Below, one piece after another: positions 35,224 through 47,381 of a DNA stretch of 64,000 bases. Each line of letters begins with the position of its first letter. Within the stretch, counting starts at the first letter, position 1. The notes under the pieces were generated by a model, which searched no databases, was not told where the DNA came from, and saw only the letters and a list, made by a program, of their open reading frames with translations. This stretch comes from Apiotrichum sp. Y4204. Taxonomy: Eukaryota > Basidiomycota > Tremellomycetes > Trichosporonales > Trichosporonaceae. The stretch spans positions 29,595-93,594 of the forward strand of contig JAMYHL010000115.1 of NCBI GenBank assembly GCA_025531455.1, read 5' to 3'. The translations under genes and the position numbers were made by a program.

Positions 35224-36052
35224 ATGCGCGCCTCCCCTCTCATCCGCGCACTTCGTACCGCGGCCCCGTGCCGCCCCCGTCCTCCGCTTCCGCTTCCGAT
35301 AGCCGGTACACCGCTTGCCCCCACCGCTCCGGCTCCGCGGGCAGGATTTGCGAGCACGCCCCGCCCAAGCACATTCTGCAGCGTCAAGCAGATGGCCACC
35401 TCTGGAGCCTCATCGGGCGAGGGGGAAACCTCTTCCTCTTCTTCCTCCTCTTCATCCCCATCATCCTCGGCCCCAGAGCGCGAGACGCGTACCCTCCTGA
35501 TCGTCTACCACTCGCTGACGGACGGGGCGCGGCAGATGGCCGCGGCGGCGGCGGACGCCGCGCGCGCAGCGGCACAGGACGAGTGGGACGCGGGAGACGG
35601 CGAGGTGGGTCGGAATAATCATCGTTATAGTTGACGGACAGCCGGCGCCGGAGATTGAGGTGCGGCTCGTGTCTGCGCGCGAGGCCGGGCCGGAGGATAT
35701 CCTCTCTGCGGCGGGGTATCTCTTTGCGGCGCCCGAAAACCTCGCTACCCTCGCGGGGGTCATGAAGGATTTCTTCGACCGGAGTTATTACCATGTACTC
35801 GGCAAAGCGAATGGGCGGCCGTACGGCGTCATGATCTGTGCGGGGAGCGATGGCGAGGGCGCGATGCGCCAGCTCGACAGGATATGTACAGGGTGGAGAC
35901 TGAAGAAGGTTGCCGAGGGGATTATTGTCATTACGCATGCGCAAACGGCTGAGACGTGCCTCGCTATCAAGACTATCAAGGAGGACGAGCTGGATAGGTG
36001 TCGCGAGCTCGGAGGGGCCATGGTCGAAGGCCTCAGGATGGGTGTGTGGTAG
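35224..36052 (+). CDS. Flavodoxin-fold (NAD(P)H-dependent FMN reductase-like) protein, probably mitochondrial
   Basis: Two exons, 35224-35604 and 35642-36052, with a 37-bp intron, give 263 residues. After an Arg/Pro/Ser-rich N-terminal extension the flavodoxin fold starts at TRTLLIVYHSLTDGARQMA, where the SLTDGAR loop matches the FMN phosphate-binding loop. Next come GYLFAAPENLATLAGVMKDFFDRSYY, with the second FMN-binding loop, and PYGVMICAGSDGEGAMRQL. The extension (MRASPLIRALRTAAP...RAGFASTPRP) has the Arg/Ser pattern of a mitochondrial presequence. A second ATG at 35392 would give a shorter, cytosolic form without it. The substrate is unknown. Relatives include quinone or azo reductases and flavodoxin-like stress proteins. 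Confidence 0.75.
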
Positions 36053-36189
36053 AGATTGTAGATTGTAGGTTGATGTAGTCTGTAAGAACATGTCGCCTCT
36101 GCGTCTCTTTAAACCCGCAGACCCACTTCCCGCGTCCCAGCCTCACTCCGACGTAACCCATGCAAAGTACTATCCACTACAACATGCCG

Positions 36190-37946
36190 CTAGCCCATGA
36201 GGTCGACGAGGTCGGCGAACGCGTCGTTCTTCTTCGGCTGCGCGGCGGGGGCGGGGGCCGGAGACGCGACACCCGGCACGGCGCTGGTCGCGGGGCGGCC
36301 GTTCGCTGGCGAGGCGGCGGGCGAGGGTGCGAGCGGCGAGCCAAAGCCGAAATTCGTGGGCTGCGTCTGCTGCGCCTGGAAACCGCCGTATTGCTGCTGT
36401 TGCTGGTGCTGCTGCTGGTGCTGCTGCTGCTGGCCCATGCCCATGCCCATCCCCCCCATGCCGCCCATTCCCATACCGCCAAACTGGTTGCCGTACTGCT
36501 GCTGCTGCGGCTGCATCGGCGCGGAGACGTTGAAGAACGACATGGGGTCCTTGCGCTGGACCGAGGGGCCGGGCGACGCGGACTGCGGGCCGGGGGAGCC
36601 AGACGGGGAGGGGGCGAAGAGGTCGAGGGGGAGGCCGCCGGCGGTGAATCCGGGGTTCGAGGAGTCCGGGGCGGCGGCCGTGCCCGAGGGAAGCGCGAGG
36701 CCGCCACCACTGCTGCTCGGCTCGTCGTCGTCGGCAAACGCGTCAAACGAGATGAGGTCGTCTGTGGCCTTGCCCTTGCCGCCGGCCGAGGTGGCTGCGG
36801 CCGCGCTGTCAATGCCCTGCTGCGCAATCTCCCGCGCGGCCGCCCAGTCGCCCTTCTTGGCCGCCTGGAAGCGCTCGAGGGCGTTGTTTATGAGATCGTT
36901 GCAGAGCAGCAGCTTGTCCATCAGACCCTCGTGCTCGCCCGTGTCCTTTTCGATCCACTGCTGAATCTTTGGCCGTGCGCCACGGCATGCAGCCGCCACC
37001 TGGTCGTACACGTCGCCGTCGAGACCTATCCTCTCGTCCTCCTTGGCATTGTCGAGCATGTCGTTGAGCAGGATCGCCTTGCTCTGCACCTTGTCCAGCT
37101 CGGTGAGCGTCTGCTTTTCATAATCCACAGCCTTTTCCGGTTCGGCACCGCTCAGCTCCTTCATGAGCTCCTGCGCGGCAGCCAGGTCGCGCGGGGTCGC
37201 GCGGCGGATGAGCTCCTGGAGCTTGGCCTGCTTTGCCGCGCGGTCCTCCTCCTCGAGCTCGTCCGGCGACTTGAGGTCCTGGTTCGGGTTGACATTCGCC
37301 ATTGCGCGCGCGGCATCAAACGCTTTGAAACGGTAGCCCTTATAGCTGAGGAGGCGGTGCATGTCGCGGATGTGGACAAGGTCGTCCTTGTACTTTGACG
37401 TCACACAGATTGTGTTCTTCCACTCGTGGATGAGCTGGGCGTGAGCAACGAGCACAGACGCAGCGCAGGCGCGCAGGCGCAGCACCACACACCTCGAGAA
37501 TCCGCCCCATCACACGACCAATGACCATCGGCGGCCGCTCGGGAAAGCGGCGCACAAGCTCGTTGAGAAACTCTTTTGTGCTGATCTGGAGGTAGATTGG
37601 GTATCCGCCAGTCTTGACAAGGCGGTCGAGGACGTTGAGCGCGAGCAGCGACTGGTTCGGGTTCCGCGAGTTGATGTACACCAGCAGCGCGTGCGTTGCC
37701 TCACGGGCACTGCCGTGAGTTGCAATCACCGATAATTAACTCACCTATTCCCCTTCTTCTTGTTGATCAACTCGATGAGCTCCACGATCGCGACGTCGTT
37801 CGGGGAGAGCAGCGTCGGGTCGCATGCCTGGTCTGGGGGTGAGCAACGGGCGATCTATCGGAGTAGCGGGCGGTCCCTCGCGACATACCAACAAGCGACT
37901 GCACCGCCGAGCGGCCGCCCCACGGCCGTCCGCTGGGACCGAGCAT
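36190..37946 (-). CDS. VHS-GAT domain trafficking adaptor
   Basis: Cargo-sorting adaptor expected on Golgi or endosomal membranes, 535 residues. Exons: 37946-37889, 37832-37745, 37709-37493, 37434-36190. The N-terminal VHS domain runs from LVDQACDPTLLSPNDVAIVE through AREATHALLVYINSRNPNQS and VLDRLVKTGGYPIYLQIS to RIRDMHRLLSYKGYRFK-like sequence. A GAT three-helix bundle follows at about residues 200-330 (LQELIRRATPRDLAAAQELM, then MDKLLLCNDLINNALERF). The C-terminal tail has DDLISFDAFADDDE and LDLFAPSPSGSPG, clathrin-box-like and acidic motifs, then Gln/Gly/Met-rich repeats and a terminal DAFADLVDLMG. This layout fits GGA/TOM1/LSB5-type adaptors. No GAE ear domain is seen, which argues against a GGA. 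Confidence 0.85.
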
Positions 37947-38492
37947 GGTGGGGGAAGGGGGAGGAGTGACGAGAAAGGGGGGACGCGGTGGAGGCGCTGA
38001 CGCGTGCACCCGAGATAAGAGTGTGCTCCGAGCGGGCGGTGTTTCTGTCGCCTGGCGCCGGAAGGGAGGATGCGGCACGCTCTGCGGAGTGCGGCCGAGA
38101 GATGAAGAAAGAGGGAAGCGAAGGGACTGAGATAAGAGGATTGCTCGGAAGCGAGCTCGACGTCGATGAGAATGAGCTCGAAAGAGGTCGTCGACCACGA
38201 CGTCAAGCAAGAGGGCGCGCGCGCGCCAAGTCGACAGGGGGGCGGAGCGCGGAGCGGGAGCAGATGCCACGTGGCAGAGTGGAGGTCCCACTGGGGGTGA
38301 GTGCCACACTCGATTCCTCCGTCCAATTCCGAGCCACCGTACGGTGGTGGAGTGCTGTTGCTCACTGTACTCCGGTGGTTTGTCGCTGTCCAACCATCAG
38401 CAGAGGATATCACAGAAGCCACCGACACCATCTATCCTGTTGTGCTCACCCCCTCCTACACACTCCACTCTATCCACATCTCTAGGGGCACA
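37947..38492. promoter_or_regulatory. Divergent promoter region, VHS-GAT gene / NDUFA9
   Basis: 546 bp between divergent starts with no coding potential. Nothing beyond short GC-rich patches is visible. Confidence 0.5.
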
Positions 38493-39842
38493 ATGGCGTC
38501 AGTCCGCTTCGGTAAGCAGCTCTCTCTCCTCGTCACACACGCTCCGACGAAACACCCCGCCCACTCACACACGCAGCTCCTGCCCTCCGGTCAAAGGTCG
38601 CGGCCTCGGTCGCGCCCCGCATGGCGACCCGCGTACGTTCATGGTGCTATGGCATCGCGCGCAAGCCCCCACTGACCCCAGGCGGCCCACGACCTCACCG
38701 TCCTCAACCAGCCCAAGACGCACCGCGCGACGCCGATCACAAAGGCGGGACCGCCCACCGGTGGCCGCTCGGCGGTCTCGGGCCACGTCGCGACTGTCTT
38801 TGGCGCGACCGGCTTCCTCGGCCGCTATCTCGTCTCCAAGCTCGCAAAGGAGGGCACGCAGGTCATTGTGCCGTACCGCGACGAGGACGCCAAGCGCCAT
38901 CTCCGCGTCACCGGCGACCTCGGCCAGATTGTGCCCCTCGAGTGGGACTGCCGGAACCCCGACCAGATCCACGAGTGTGTCCGCCACTCGGACACGGTCT
39001 ACAACCTCGTCGGCCGTGACTGGGAGACTCGCAACTTCGACTACGACGACGTACACGTCAAGGCTGCGCGCCTGATTGCCGAGGTCTCGGCGGCTTCCGG
39101 CGTCGACCAGCTCGTCCACGTCTCGCACCTCAACGCCTCGCCCACATCCACCTCGCAGGTCTACCGCGCAAAGTACCGTGGCGAGCGCGCCGTCCGTGAT
39201 GCCTTCCCCAACGCCACCATTGTGCGCCCCGCGCAAATGTACGGCCCCGAGGACTGGCTCCTCAACGCCGCGGCCAACTTCCCCATCCTTTTCAAGCTCA
39301 ACGACACCAAGATTCTTCCTGTCCACGTCATGGACGTTGCCGAGGCCCTCAAGGTCATGCTCGACGCTCCTGTCACATCGGTCGCCTCGACATTCTCCCT
39401 CCCCGGCCCCGCTCTCCACTCGTACGAGTCGATCCTCGCGCTCGTCGCCGAGCTCACCATGAAGCCCGAGTCCACCGCCCCGACTGTCCCCAAGGCGCTT
39501 GCCAAGGCGTTTGCCGCTGTTTCCAACCGCGCCGTCTGGTGGCCGACCATCTGTCCCGACGAGGTTGAGCGCCGCTACATCAACGACGCGGGCGTTGCTG
39601 CGTTCCAGTCCCGCGACACGAGCGCATTCCCCGCGGGCTGGGCACCTGCCGAGACGGTCGACACAATCCCCGGCGTCGACGGCGAGCCCCTCAAGGGCTT
39701 TGCCGACCTAGCCATGGAGCCCGACCACATTGAGGAGCACGCCATCAAGTATGTCAGGCGATTCCGCGCCTCGGCCAACTTTGACGTCCCCGTCGAGCTT
39801 GGCCACTTCAAGGAACCCAAGCCTTACCACGTTGTGCCTTAG
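38493..39842 (+). CDS. NDUFA9: Mitochondrial complex I 39-kDa subunit (NDUFA9-type)
   Basis: Accessory subunit of NADH:ubiquinone oxidoreductase in the inner mitochondrial membrane, related to atypical short-chain dehydrogenases. Three exons (38493-38511, 38577-38632, 38682-39842) give 411 residues. The first two small exons encode a basic presequence (MASVRFAPALRSKVAASVAP). The nucleotide-binding motif is ATVFGATGFLGRYLVSKLA. Typical family blocks follow: LVGRDWETRNFDYDDVHV, LVHVSHLNASPTSTSQVY, IVRPAQMYGPEDWLLN and LPVHVMDVAEALKVML. In the family the subunit binds NADPH and stabilises the junction of the matrix and membrane arms. It is an electron-transport protein, not an active dehydrogenase. 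The N. crassa equivalent is the 40-kDa subunit. Confidence 0.93.
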
Positions 39843-40738
39843 ATGACTCGAAATGCAGGGATACGGCAGTGCGGGGCTGACGCCAAGCGGGGCGAGCAGA
39901 GGGCCGAGTAGGTTCAGGCCGAGGATTTGGCCCGAAGTGTGAGGGTGGGGAGATTGGAGGGCACCAGATGGCGATCGTGAAGAGACTAACCACTAATCGC
40001 GGGGTCAGCAGGTCAGCGGGCGTCAGCGACATACTAAGCTGGTGATCGGTGTGTACGCAGCGATTTGTTGTCTTGAGCGACATTCGGCGCAGTGTGCAGC
40101 CCCGTCCACCTTGTATGATACTGAACATTTAGTCATGGCTGGTTGTGTGACACTAGACTGACACTCGTCGGGGGTGGTCATAAATAACAGCATTTCGCTC
40201 CAGCATTTCGCTCCATCGATCAACTATCACCTAGCGCTTGGTACAGCGGCGCGGCCTCGAGCTCCGATGACGACTGGCGTGGAGTAGAGTAGCAGTAGAT
40301 GGATGGGCGAGATACGTCGATTGGCGGCGGGGGTGGACGTTGCAGGCGGTGTGGAGCACGAGCAGAGTGTGTGTACATATTACGCCGACGCCGTGTCCAT
40401 GTCATCTGATGTATTTTCGCTTGATCGTGCGCCTCTATGCCCTTATGCATCCATCTTTATACCGCATCGTGGGATCGTATGCTGCTGTTCCCCCGGGAGA
40501 GGATATAATACGCATCTGGCGTCTGTAGAAATGAAGAGGATGGATTGATGGCAAAAGCAAAAGAGGAGTGGTGAAAGGGTGAATGCTTCCGATTCCGGCC
40601 AAGACCACCTCTCTCTGTCCCTGTCTCTGTTCGCTGTTCTCGGTGTCATCCGCGACATCCATCCATTACTCGAAACAATCACATCCACATCCACATCCAC
40701 ATTCACCCATCTCGTATGATCTCTCCTCGGCATCCATA
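39843..40738. other. Intergenic region
   Basis: About 900 bp between the NDUFA9 3' end and the next plus-strand gene. A nearly exact direct repeat (agcatttcgctc) occurs at about 40190 and 40202. An ACATCC/CACATC-rich run at 40670-40710 precedes the start codon. No gene is seen. Confidence 0.5.
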
Positions 40739-42537
40739 ATGTCCCGCTCGCTCTCCGGCCCATCCCCGCTTTCCGGCCCCTCGCCGCGCGCCCTCCCCTC
40801 CCCTCTCGGCCCATCACCACTGAGCATCCCCGGCCCCTCGCCGCGCGCCGGCCCGTCCCCGCGCACAGTGAGTGCCGCCTCGCCCGCGATGCGCAACCGG
40901 CCACTGCCCTCCCGTCCCTCGCCCGCCGCGACGCCAGTTTCTCCCGCGGCGGCGCTCAAGCGTCGCGGAACATTGACGGATCGGGAGGGGGCGAAGAAGC
41001 AGAAACTCGCGCCCGGGAACGCCTGGGTCGTCGCCCAGGTCGAGGCCATGCAGCGGCAGTACAAGGTGAGCACTGAACTTCGAGTTGATCAGAGCGAGTC
41101 GGCATTTGAGAAGATGATGGGACGCTGAGCAGGCGCCCGATTCTGACCCCAGGACGCGCTTGTTGCCGCGACGATGATCTGCCAGTTCCAGTCGGACTGC
41201 AAGGCCATGTGAGTCGTACACGAGCTCGCGAGCTGACCATCCAGCGGATACAGATCACGCCCGCCGCGGCGGCTCGAGGTGCGCCTCGAGGCTGCCTGGC
41301 GCAACTACAACGCGACGCGGCGGCAGATTGAGTGGTTTATCGTAGGTCAGAGGTACGCTTCCTCGCTGACTCTCAGGCGCAGAACAACGAGTATGCCGCC
41401 GACCCGATCAAGTTTGTCGCGCGCTCGCGCCCGCCGCCGCTCGCGCCCCCGCCCCTCCCGACCCCGTCGCCAGCCACCATTGGCCCGTCGAGCGTCCCCG
41501 CACACATTGCGCAGCCGCACCACGCGTCACCCATCCCCCTCGCCACCGCGGGCTTTATGGGCTCCCGCCCCGAGCCCAACCCCGAGATGCCGCTCAGCCT
41601 CTTCCCCGACGGCCTGGACCTCACGGGCGACCTCTCAGCGATTGCCATTGACGAGATCAATGCGCTTATTGGCGGCACGGGTGCCGAGTTTGGCGCACAG
41701 GCTCAGCAAGAGTTCCCCATCCAGCTAGAAGGGAACGCCATGTCGCCCAATACCACAAAGCTGTTCGAGTCGCTGAACGGGAACGCGGGCGGGAGCGCGA
41801 GTGGGAGCGGCCAGGCCCCGCAGGTGCCGCAGGCTATGCCTTCCGGACAGGCGCAAGCTCCACCAGAGCCCACGCAGGCGGCTCCACAGGCCCAGGCGTC
41901 GCCGCAGAAGGAGCCAAAGCCTTCCCCGCAACAAGGTAAAGTCCCGACGCCCCAGCCCCCGCCCGCTGCCCCGCCAGCACCTGGGGGCGACTTCAACTTT
42001 TCCTTTGGCGACGGCGAGATGGACCTCTCGAACATCGACCTCGCGGCCCTCGAGGGTCTGTTTGGCGGCGGCGACGGAGGGGACTTGAGCATGTTCGGCG
42101 GCGGTGGTGGTGCCGGGATCGCGCCGCCAGAGGGGAACGGCGCGTCCGAGCAGAGTGCACCGTCGGCCCAGCTGGAAGCTGCAGCGCCGGCCGAGCCCGC
42201 TCCGGCTCCGGTCTCCGCCCCCGCTCCTGCGCCGGAAGCACCCACTGCCCCAGCCGAAGCGGTGCCGCCCCCAATCCCAGCCCCAGTCCCAGAAGCCGCT
42301 CCCGCCCCTGCGCCAGAGCCCGCCCTCGCTCCTGTCCCCGCCTCAGCTCCAGCTCCAGCGCCAGAGCCCGCTCCAGAGCCCGCACCAGCCCTCGCACCCC
42401 CCGCCGAGATCAGCATGGACGACATGTCCGCCGGGGACATGACGAACATTGATTTCGACGAGTTCAACTTTGACGACGACTCGATGCCGAATGTTGACGG
42501 CGACGAGTTTGCGTCGCTGTTTGCAGAGTTCAAGTAG
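40739..42537 (+). CDS. Protein of unknown function with helical core and acidic C-terminus
   Basis: Four exons (40739-41065, 41153-41208, 41245-41341, 41377-42537) give 546 residues. The first 85 residues are low complexity, with repeated GPSP motifs. A compact helical core of about 90 residues spans all three splice junctions: WVVAQVEAMQRQYKDALVAA, FQSDCKAIGYRSRPPRRLEV and AAWRNYNATRRQIEWFIAQN. The rest is Pro/Ala-rich with acidic hydrophobic patches (GDGEMDLSNIDLAALEGLF) and ends NVDGDEFASLFAEFK. Such Asp/Phe-rich motifs resemble transcription activation domains. A Mediator- or coactivator-type role is possible but not supported by any diagnostic motif I can see, so I assign no function. 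The splice frame is well supported by continuity of the core. Confidence 0.65.
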
Positions 42538-42939
42538 AGGGGCCGTCTTCTGGGACGCCGCCGAGCTGAGCTAGCTGAGCTATCTGAGAAGCTTGCATCC
42601 CGTTGTTCTCCGGGTGTCTATCTGTCCGTATCTCCCTGTCCTGTCCTGTCGGCTCAACCTCGAGCCATCCGTCCCATCCGTACCATCCGTCCCATCGGTC
42701 CCATTCTGCCACTGTCACCACGCTGTACCTCTAGCTACAGTACTATTGTACATCACTGCTATGCACGCCCTGTGCGCTCGACGATTAGGAGGGGGAGTGG
42801 TGGGTGTTTGGGAGGAAGAGGAATGGGAGAGTGAAGGAGCGGGGCGGTATGCCTGGCGCAGGGCGGGGTATTTTGAGTCTACGAGCTACGAGTACGAGCT
42901 ATGAGCTTGCGGCCTACGAGGCTACTTGAACAAGACGGC
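42538..42939. other. Convergent intergenic region
   Basis: 402 bp between two 3' ends. A short repeat, ccatccgt/tcccatccgtacc, lies at about 42665-42700. No gene is seen. Confidence 0.5.
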
Positions 42940-44458
42940 TCACGCCGCGGCAACAGGCGGCGGCTGGGTTGCGAGGTCGATGCCAACGTCGTCCCACGCG
43001 CGCACCTTGGGGTCGTCCTTTGCGGCGGGGTCGTAGGTCACGTCCGTGAGCGTCTTGACCGTCGCGCAGCAGATACTGAGTGTGAGCGGAATGAGAAAGA
43101 ACAACCCGGTTACAGCAGCACAGCACTCACTCGCACTTGCGCACAAACTTGTCCATGGTCGCAATCTCGGCAAAGTGGAGCTGGGCCATGTGGATGTTGT
43201 ACTTGATGAGGGCGGGCTGGATACGGGGGTCGGTGGAAACAATCAAGATAAATGTGTTCTTGGTGAGCGGCTCAAGCACAACAGTCACGCCGTCAAACAC
43301 GCTCTCAAACCCGATAAATGTCTCGCCGGTGCGCTGGCATGTCTTGCGGAACGACTTGATGATTTCTGAAATCTTCTCAAACCGCTGCCGGTCGAGCCGG
43401 TCGTATCCTGCAATCTGCTCCGTGCTGTCAAACTCGTCAAACGACTCGGAATCCAACGGAGAACCGGATTTGGCCATGACCAAAAACGTGTCGCCCTCAA
43501 ACATGACGGCCTCGGCGGCCGCGCACAGGTCTCGCATAAAGCTCAGATGGGCCGTGATGAGCGAAATGTTGGGGATGAGCGTGTGGATGACGGACGACCA
43601 CGCCTGCGGGGTGTGAGTATCGAAGTGCATGTCCAAGAGCTTTTTTGTTGTGGCTCGGCTCGCACATACCTTGTACAGCGACTCGTCCCAGATACTCGTG
43701 GGGAAGCAGCGACACGGGCCGGCATTGGGCTCGTCGGCGGATATCTTGTCGTTGAGCGCGAGAATCTCGGCCTTGCGCTCGGCGTATTTCGTGCGCTTGG
43801 GATCCTCCTTGTCCACGAGGTCCATCTTGTTGACGAGGACCCACACGCCTGCATCCGGGCTGTTTTCCCGCAGCGCCTCGAGATTCTCCTCAAAGTACCG
43901 CACGTCCGTCTCCCACTCGTGCGACGTCACATCAAACACATAAATCAGCACCGCGACATTGCTAAACACCGTGTCGCGCTGCGCCGAGAGGTAGTTGTCC
44001 AGAAACGCGTCTTGGCCTCCGCAGTCCCAGAGGTTCTGGAGTCAGTGAAAGAAAAAGGTAGACCGGGTCGCTCTGGGGAGACAACTGCCTCCCACACGCC
44101 ACTGTACTCACCAGCACGAGCGAGCCGAGGAGGCGCACCGCGCTCTGCTCGACATCGATCGTCGCTCCGAGCCGCCGCGTATCCTTGGCCGAGTAGTTTG
44201 AGCTACAGCGTCAGCAAAAGAATAGCAGCAAAGTACTCACAAAATAACACTGCGCATCGACGTCTTGCCGCTCCCTGTCGTCAGTCAAGCCTACAAAAGC
44301 CCCACGAAACAGACTTCTCGGCCGCCACCCGCTGCTTGTTCGTGCACGCACCCGACTTGCCCATCAGCAGGACCTGCCGTCAGTACCAAAGTCCGTACCG
44401 CCGCCAGTACGGCCTCCCGCGACGCAGTACGCACCTTTCTCCTCGACGCGGACGACAT
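42940..44458 (-). CDS. GTR1: Gtr1/RagA-type GTPase, TORC1 activator
   Basis: Small GTPase of the Rag family that, as a Gtr1-Gtr2 heterodimer on the vacuole, signals amino-acid sufficiency to TORC1. Seven exons (44458-44435, 44373-44352, 44274-44241, 44202-44112, 44035-43670, 43603-43131, 43075-42940) give 381 residues. The P-loop GKSGSGKTSM is assembled from exons 2 and 3 and starts at residue 13. Switch I contains RRLGATIDVE, G3 is NLWDCGGQD, and G4 is VLVNKMDLVD. The C-terminal half is the longin-like (roadblock-type) dimerisation domain of Rag proteins. It includes ATMDKFVRKCD and a Pro/Ala-rich tail. The first three coding exons are only 24, 22 and 34 bases. The 66-bp intron 5 (43604-43669) is a multiple of three without stops. 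Confidence 0.92.
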
Positions 44459-45132
44459 GGTGAGATTGTACGGCGTAGAGTGACGGGGCGAATCGTACAT
44501 CATGACGTTGACGTTTGCCGGAGAAATAGGGTTACAAGGGGCGGGAGGAGTGGGAGGGCTGCACCGGAAGCACCGTGGGAAAGTTGGCCTTGCGTGTCGT
44601 CAAGGGGGTGAGGAGGGGCGGCGAGCACGCTGCGTGTGGTAGTGAGCAACGCCCAACTCACGACGACGAGAAGAGGAGCAAAGAGAGAGAGGAGTACAAC
44701 ACTGAGGATAATAATATCCTATTACTTTGCTATACCCGCCGAACTCGCGCGCACGGTACATTCTCCACCCACCTACTCCCCACTCTCTCTCACTCTCTCT
44801 TTGCTCGATATCCTCCCGCTCTCGTATCGCGTGCGTCGTGAGGGCCGTGCGGTGGCGCAGCAGACGACCAGTGACGCACGACCAGTGACATACGCGCAGC
44901 GAGCAGCGAGCAGCGCAAAGCAAGCAGCAAGAACCCAGTTACGTGCTCGAGAAGAGGCCGCGACAAAAGTGTCGCCAGGGAGTTAGTCGGTTATCTCTCC
45001 CTGCGCCACACGAAATCGACACCCGACGCGCCAACCAATCTCGCAACAAACAGATCACGATACTGGTACTCACCAACAGTAACCGCGGCAACACCCATCC
45101 CACACGCCTTGCTATCAATCTCGCTACTCGCT
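44459..45132. promoter_or_regulatory. Divergent promoter region, GTR1 / DUF2461 gene
   Basis: 674 bp between divergent starts. A CT-rich run lies at about 44785-44805, and an agcagcgagcagcg repeat near 44898-44925. No gene is seen. Confidence 0.5.
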
Positions 45133-47153
45133 ATGAGCGACTCGTCCTCTCCTCTATCCCCGGGGTCTCCGGGGTCGCGGGACAGCACGCCGCCGCGCCC
45201 CCCGCCGCTGCGTGCGGTCCCGCGCGTCGGCGCCGCGGCGCGCAGTATCCCGGCATGGCAGCGGAATGCCGACACGGGCAGGAAGCGCGGGCGCCACGTG
45301 CTGGATAGCGATGGCAGTGGGAGTGAGAGTGGGAGCGGGGATGAGGATGAGGGGAGTGAGGGGAGCGACGGGGGGGAGAGCACGCCGCCACCGCCGCCGC
45401 CGCGGAGGGCCAAGCCGCCGAAGAAGGGACGCCGCGTCGCGGACGTCGCGGAGGACACGGAGGAAAAGCCCGCCCGTCGTGTGAGTGAGAACGCGAGTGG
45501 AAGCGCATCAACGTCTCGGAACCGCACGACACGTACAACGCGAAACGCGACGCCGGGGAGTGACGAGGATGCACCCCGTGCGACACGCGTCAAAGCCTCC
45601 CCCGCGAGGCGCGCACGCAAGGCGACGACCGAGAGCGATAATAACAGCGAGAGCGACGCAAAACCCGCCAAACCTGCCCCGCGTGCCCCTGCCGCGCCTG
45701 CTCCGCCTGCTCCGCATACAAAGATTGCACCGCCCAAGCCAGCAAAGCGCGCGCGGAAGAGCCAGAGCAAGCCGACCGAGAGTGTGAGCCCCCCACCCCC
45801 GGCGCGAGCCAAGGCGCCGCGGGCGTCGGCCGTGCGCGCCCGAGCGGCCGTCCGCGAGGCTGAGGCCGAGCTGTCCGGATCCGAGTCTGACTCCTCTTCG
45901 AGCGGGCTGGGGTCAAGCGAGGGCTTTGTCGACGAGGAGGGGAGCGACTCGGCGTCTGAGGGTCTTGTCGAGAGCGACGAGGAGTCTGCGGCGAGCGAGA
46001 ATATTGACGATATGGAGGGGGCGCCGCAGCGCGCCCGGGGGTCGCTGCCGGATGGCAAACCCCGGAAACTGGGCAAGAAGGCGCCGCCGAAGAAATACAT
46101 GGACGAGTCGGACTCGGAGGTCGAGCTCGAGGAGGGGCAGACTATTGTTGCGCGTATCCGCCCCGCGCCGAAGAAGGGCTGGGGTGAGTGCTACTGCTTT
46201 TGTTTTTTGTATGTCTTCTTCTGACGCCAGTTCCCGCGGGCCAGGTCTCGCGCAACACGCTGGCGTTCCTCGAGGCGCTGATGTATCCCGCGCAAAACGA
46301 CCGCGAGTGGTTCCGCGCGCACGAGCCGTGGTTCCGCAAGTCGGAGCAGGTGAGCGGGCGGCTGGAAACTAGACTTTTGAGTAGACTTTGATGCTGACAC
46401 ACCCAGGAATGGCGCGAGTTTGTACAGCACCTCCAGCCGCTCATGGCTGCGCAGGACACGCAGCTCCCGATCGTGCCTGCGCGCGACCTCTGCGTGAGTG
46501 ATATACAACCCTCTACATCTATATATCTAACAGCCCAGCACCGGATCTACCGCGATGTGCGGTTCGCGGCGGACAAGTCGCCGTACAAGACAAACTACGG
46601 GATGACGACGTCGCGTAGCGGGCGCAAGGGCCCGTGGGCAGGATACCACCTGTACCTCTGCCCCGGAGACACGTTTATCGCGTGTGGGCTGTGGCAGCCG
46701 GAAAAGGATGTGCTCATGCGCATGCGGGAGAGTATTATGAATGGGGCGGCGGGCCCGCTCAAGAGCGTCATTTCGCAGCCACATTTTGTGCAGCTCTTTG
46801 GCGAGCCGGTCCCGCTGCCAAAGGGCGGCAAGCGGAATATCTTTGGACAGAGGGACGAGCTCAAGGTCGCGCCCAAGGGCGTGGATAAGACGCATCCCGA
46901 AATTGCGCTGCTCAAGCTCCGCTCTTTTGTGGTCATCAAGCCGTGCGTCTAGTTTTTCTTTGCTGGTTTCGAGTCTGGGCTGACGGCAGGTTCTCGGACG
47001 ACGAGGTCCTCGATGCCGGGTTTGCGCAGCGCGTCGCAGACGTCGTGGGCGTCATGGCGCCGTTTGTCCACATGTAAGTGCTGGAAGGGGTGCTGGGGAC
47101 TGACTGATCCCAGGCTCAACGATTATGTCGCTGGCGGGCAGCAGAATGCGTAG
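45133..47153 (+). CDS. DUF2461 family protein with long disordered N-terminus
   Basis: Six exons (45133-46183, 46231-46349, 46407-46493, 46539-46942, 46990-47073, 47114-47153) give 594 residues. The first 340 or so residues are low complexity: Ser/Glu/Asp patches (SESGSGDEDEGSEGS), Pro and Lys/Arg runs, consistent with a nuclear disordered region. The C-terminal 240 residues form the DUF2461 (TIGR02453) domain: TLAFLEALMYPAQNDREWFR, HRIYRDVRFAADKSPYKTN, GYHLYLCPGDTFIACGLWQP and the terminal EIALLKLRSFVVIKPFSDDE. The domain occurs in bacteria and fungi and its biochemical role is not established. Splicing is fixed by continuity of the domain. ATG at 45133 is the first that leads straight into the open frame; an in-frame ATG-like start upstream is not supported. 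Confidence 0.83.
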
Positions 47154-47381
47154 ACAAAGTACCCCACCCCGCAGCAGATATCTGCATTGCATATGTAGCA
47201 TGATACTATTACAAGACTACATGATTCGATCGTACACTCACACGCGCCGCGCGTGATCTGGTAGTGCGAGATTGTTGCGCGTCAAAATCGGGCCACTGAA
47301 TGAGTCTGGATCTAAAAGTGTCTCTTCCGTCGTCTTCGTCATCCGTCTCATTAGATCATCCGTCGTATCCACTACCTCTCT

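Noticed and set aside
36160..37398. 412-residue plus-strand open frame
   Set aside because: Antisense to the last exon of the VHS-GAT gene. The Leu/Arg-rich runs mirror Gln and Ser codons.
44991..46100. 369-residue minus-strand open frame
   Set aside because: Antisense to the Ser/Glu-rich first exon of the DUF2461 gene, with no motif of its own.
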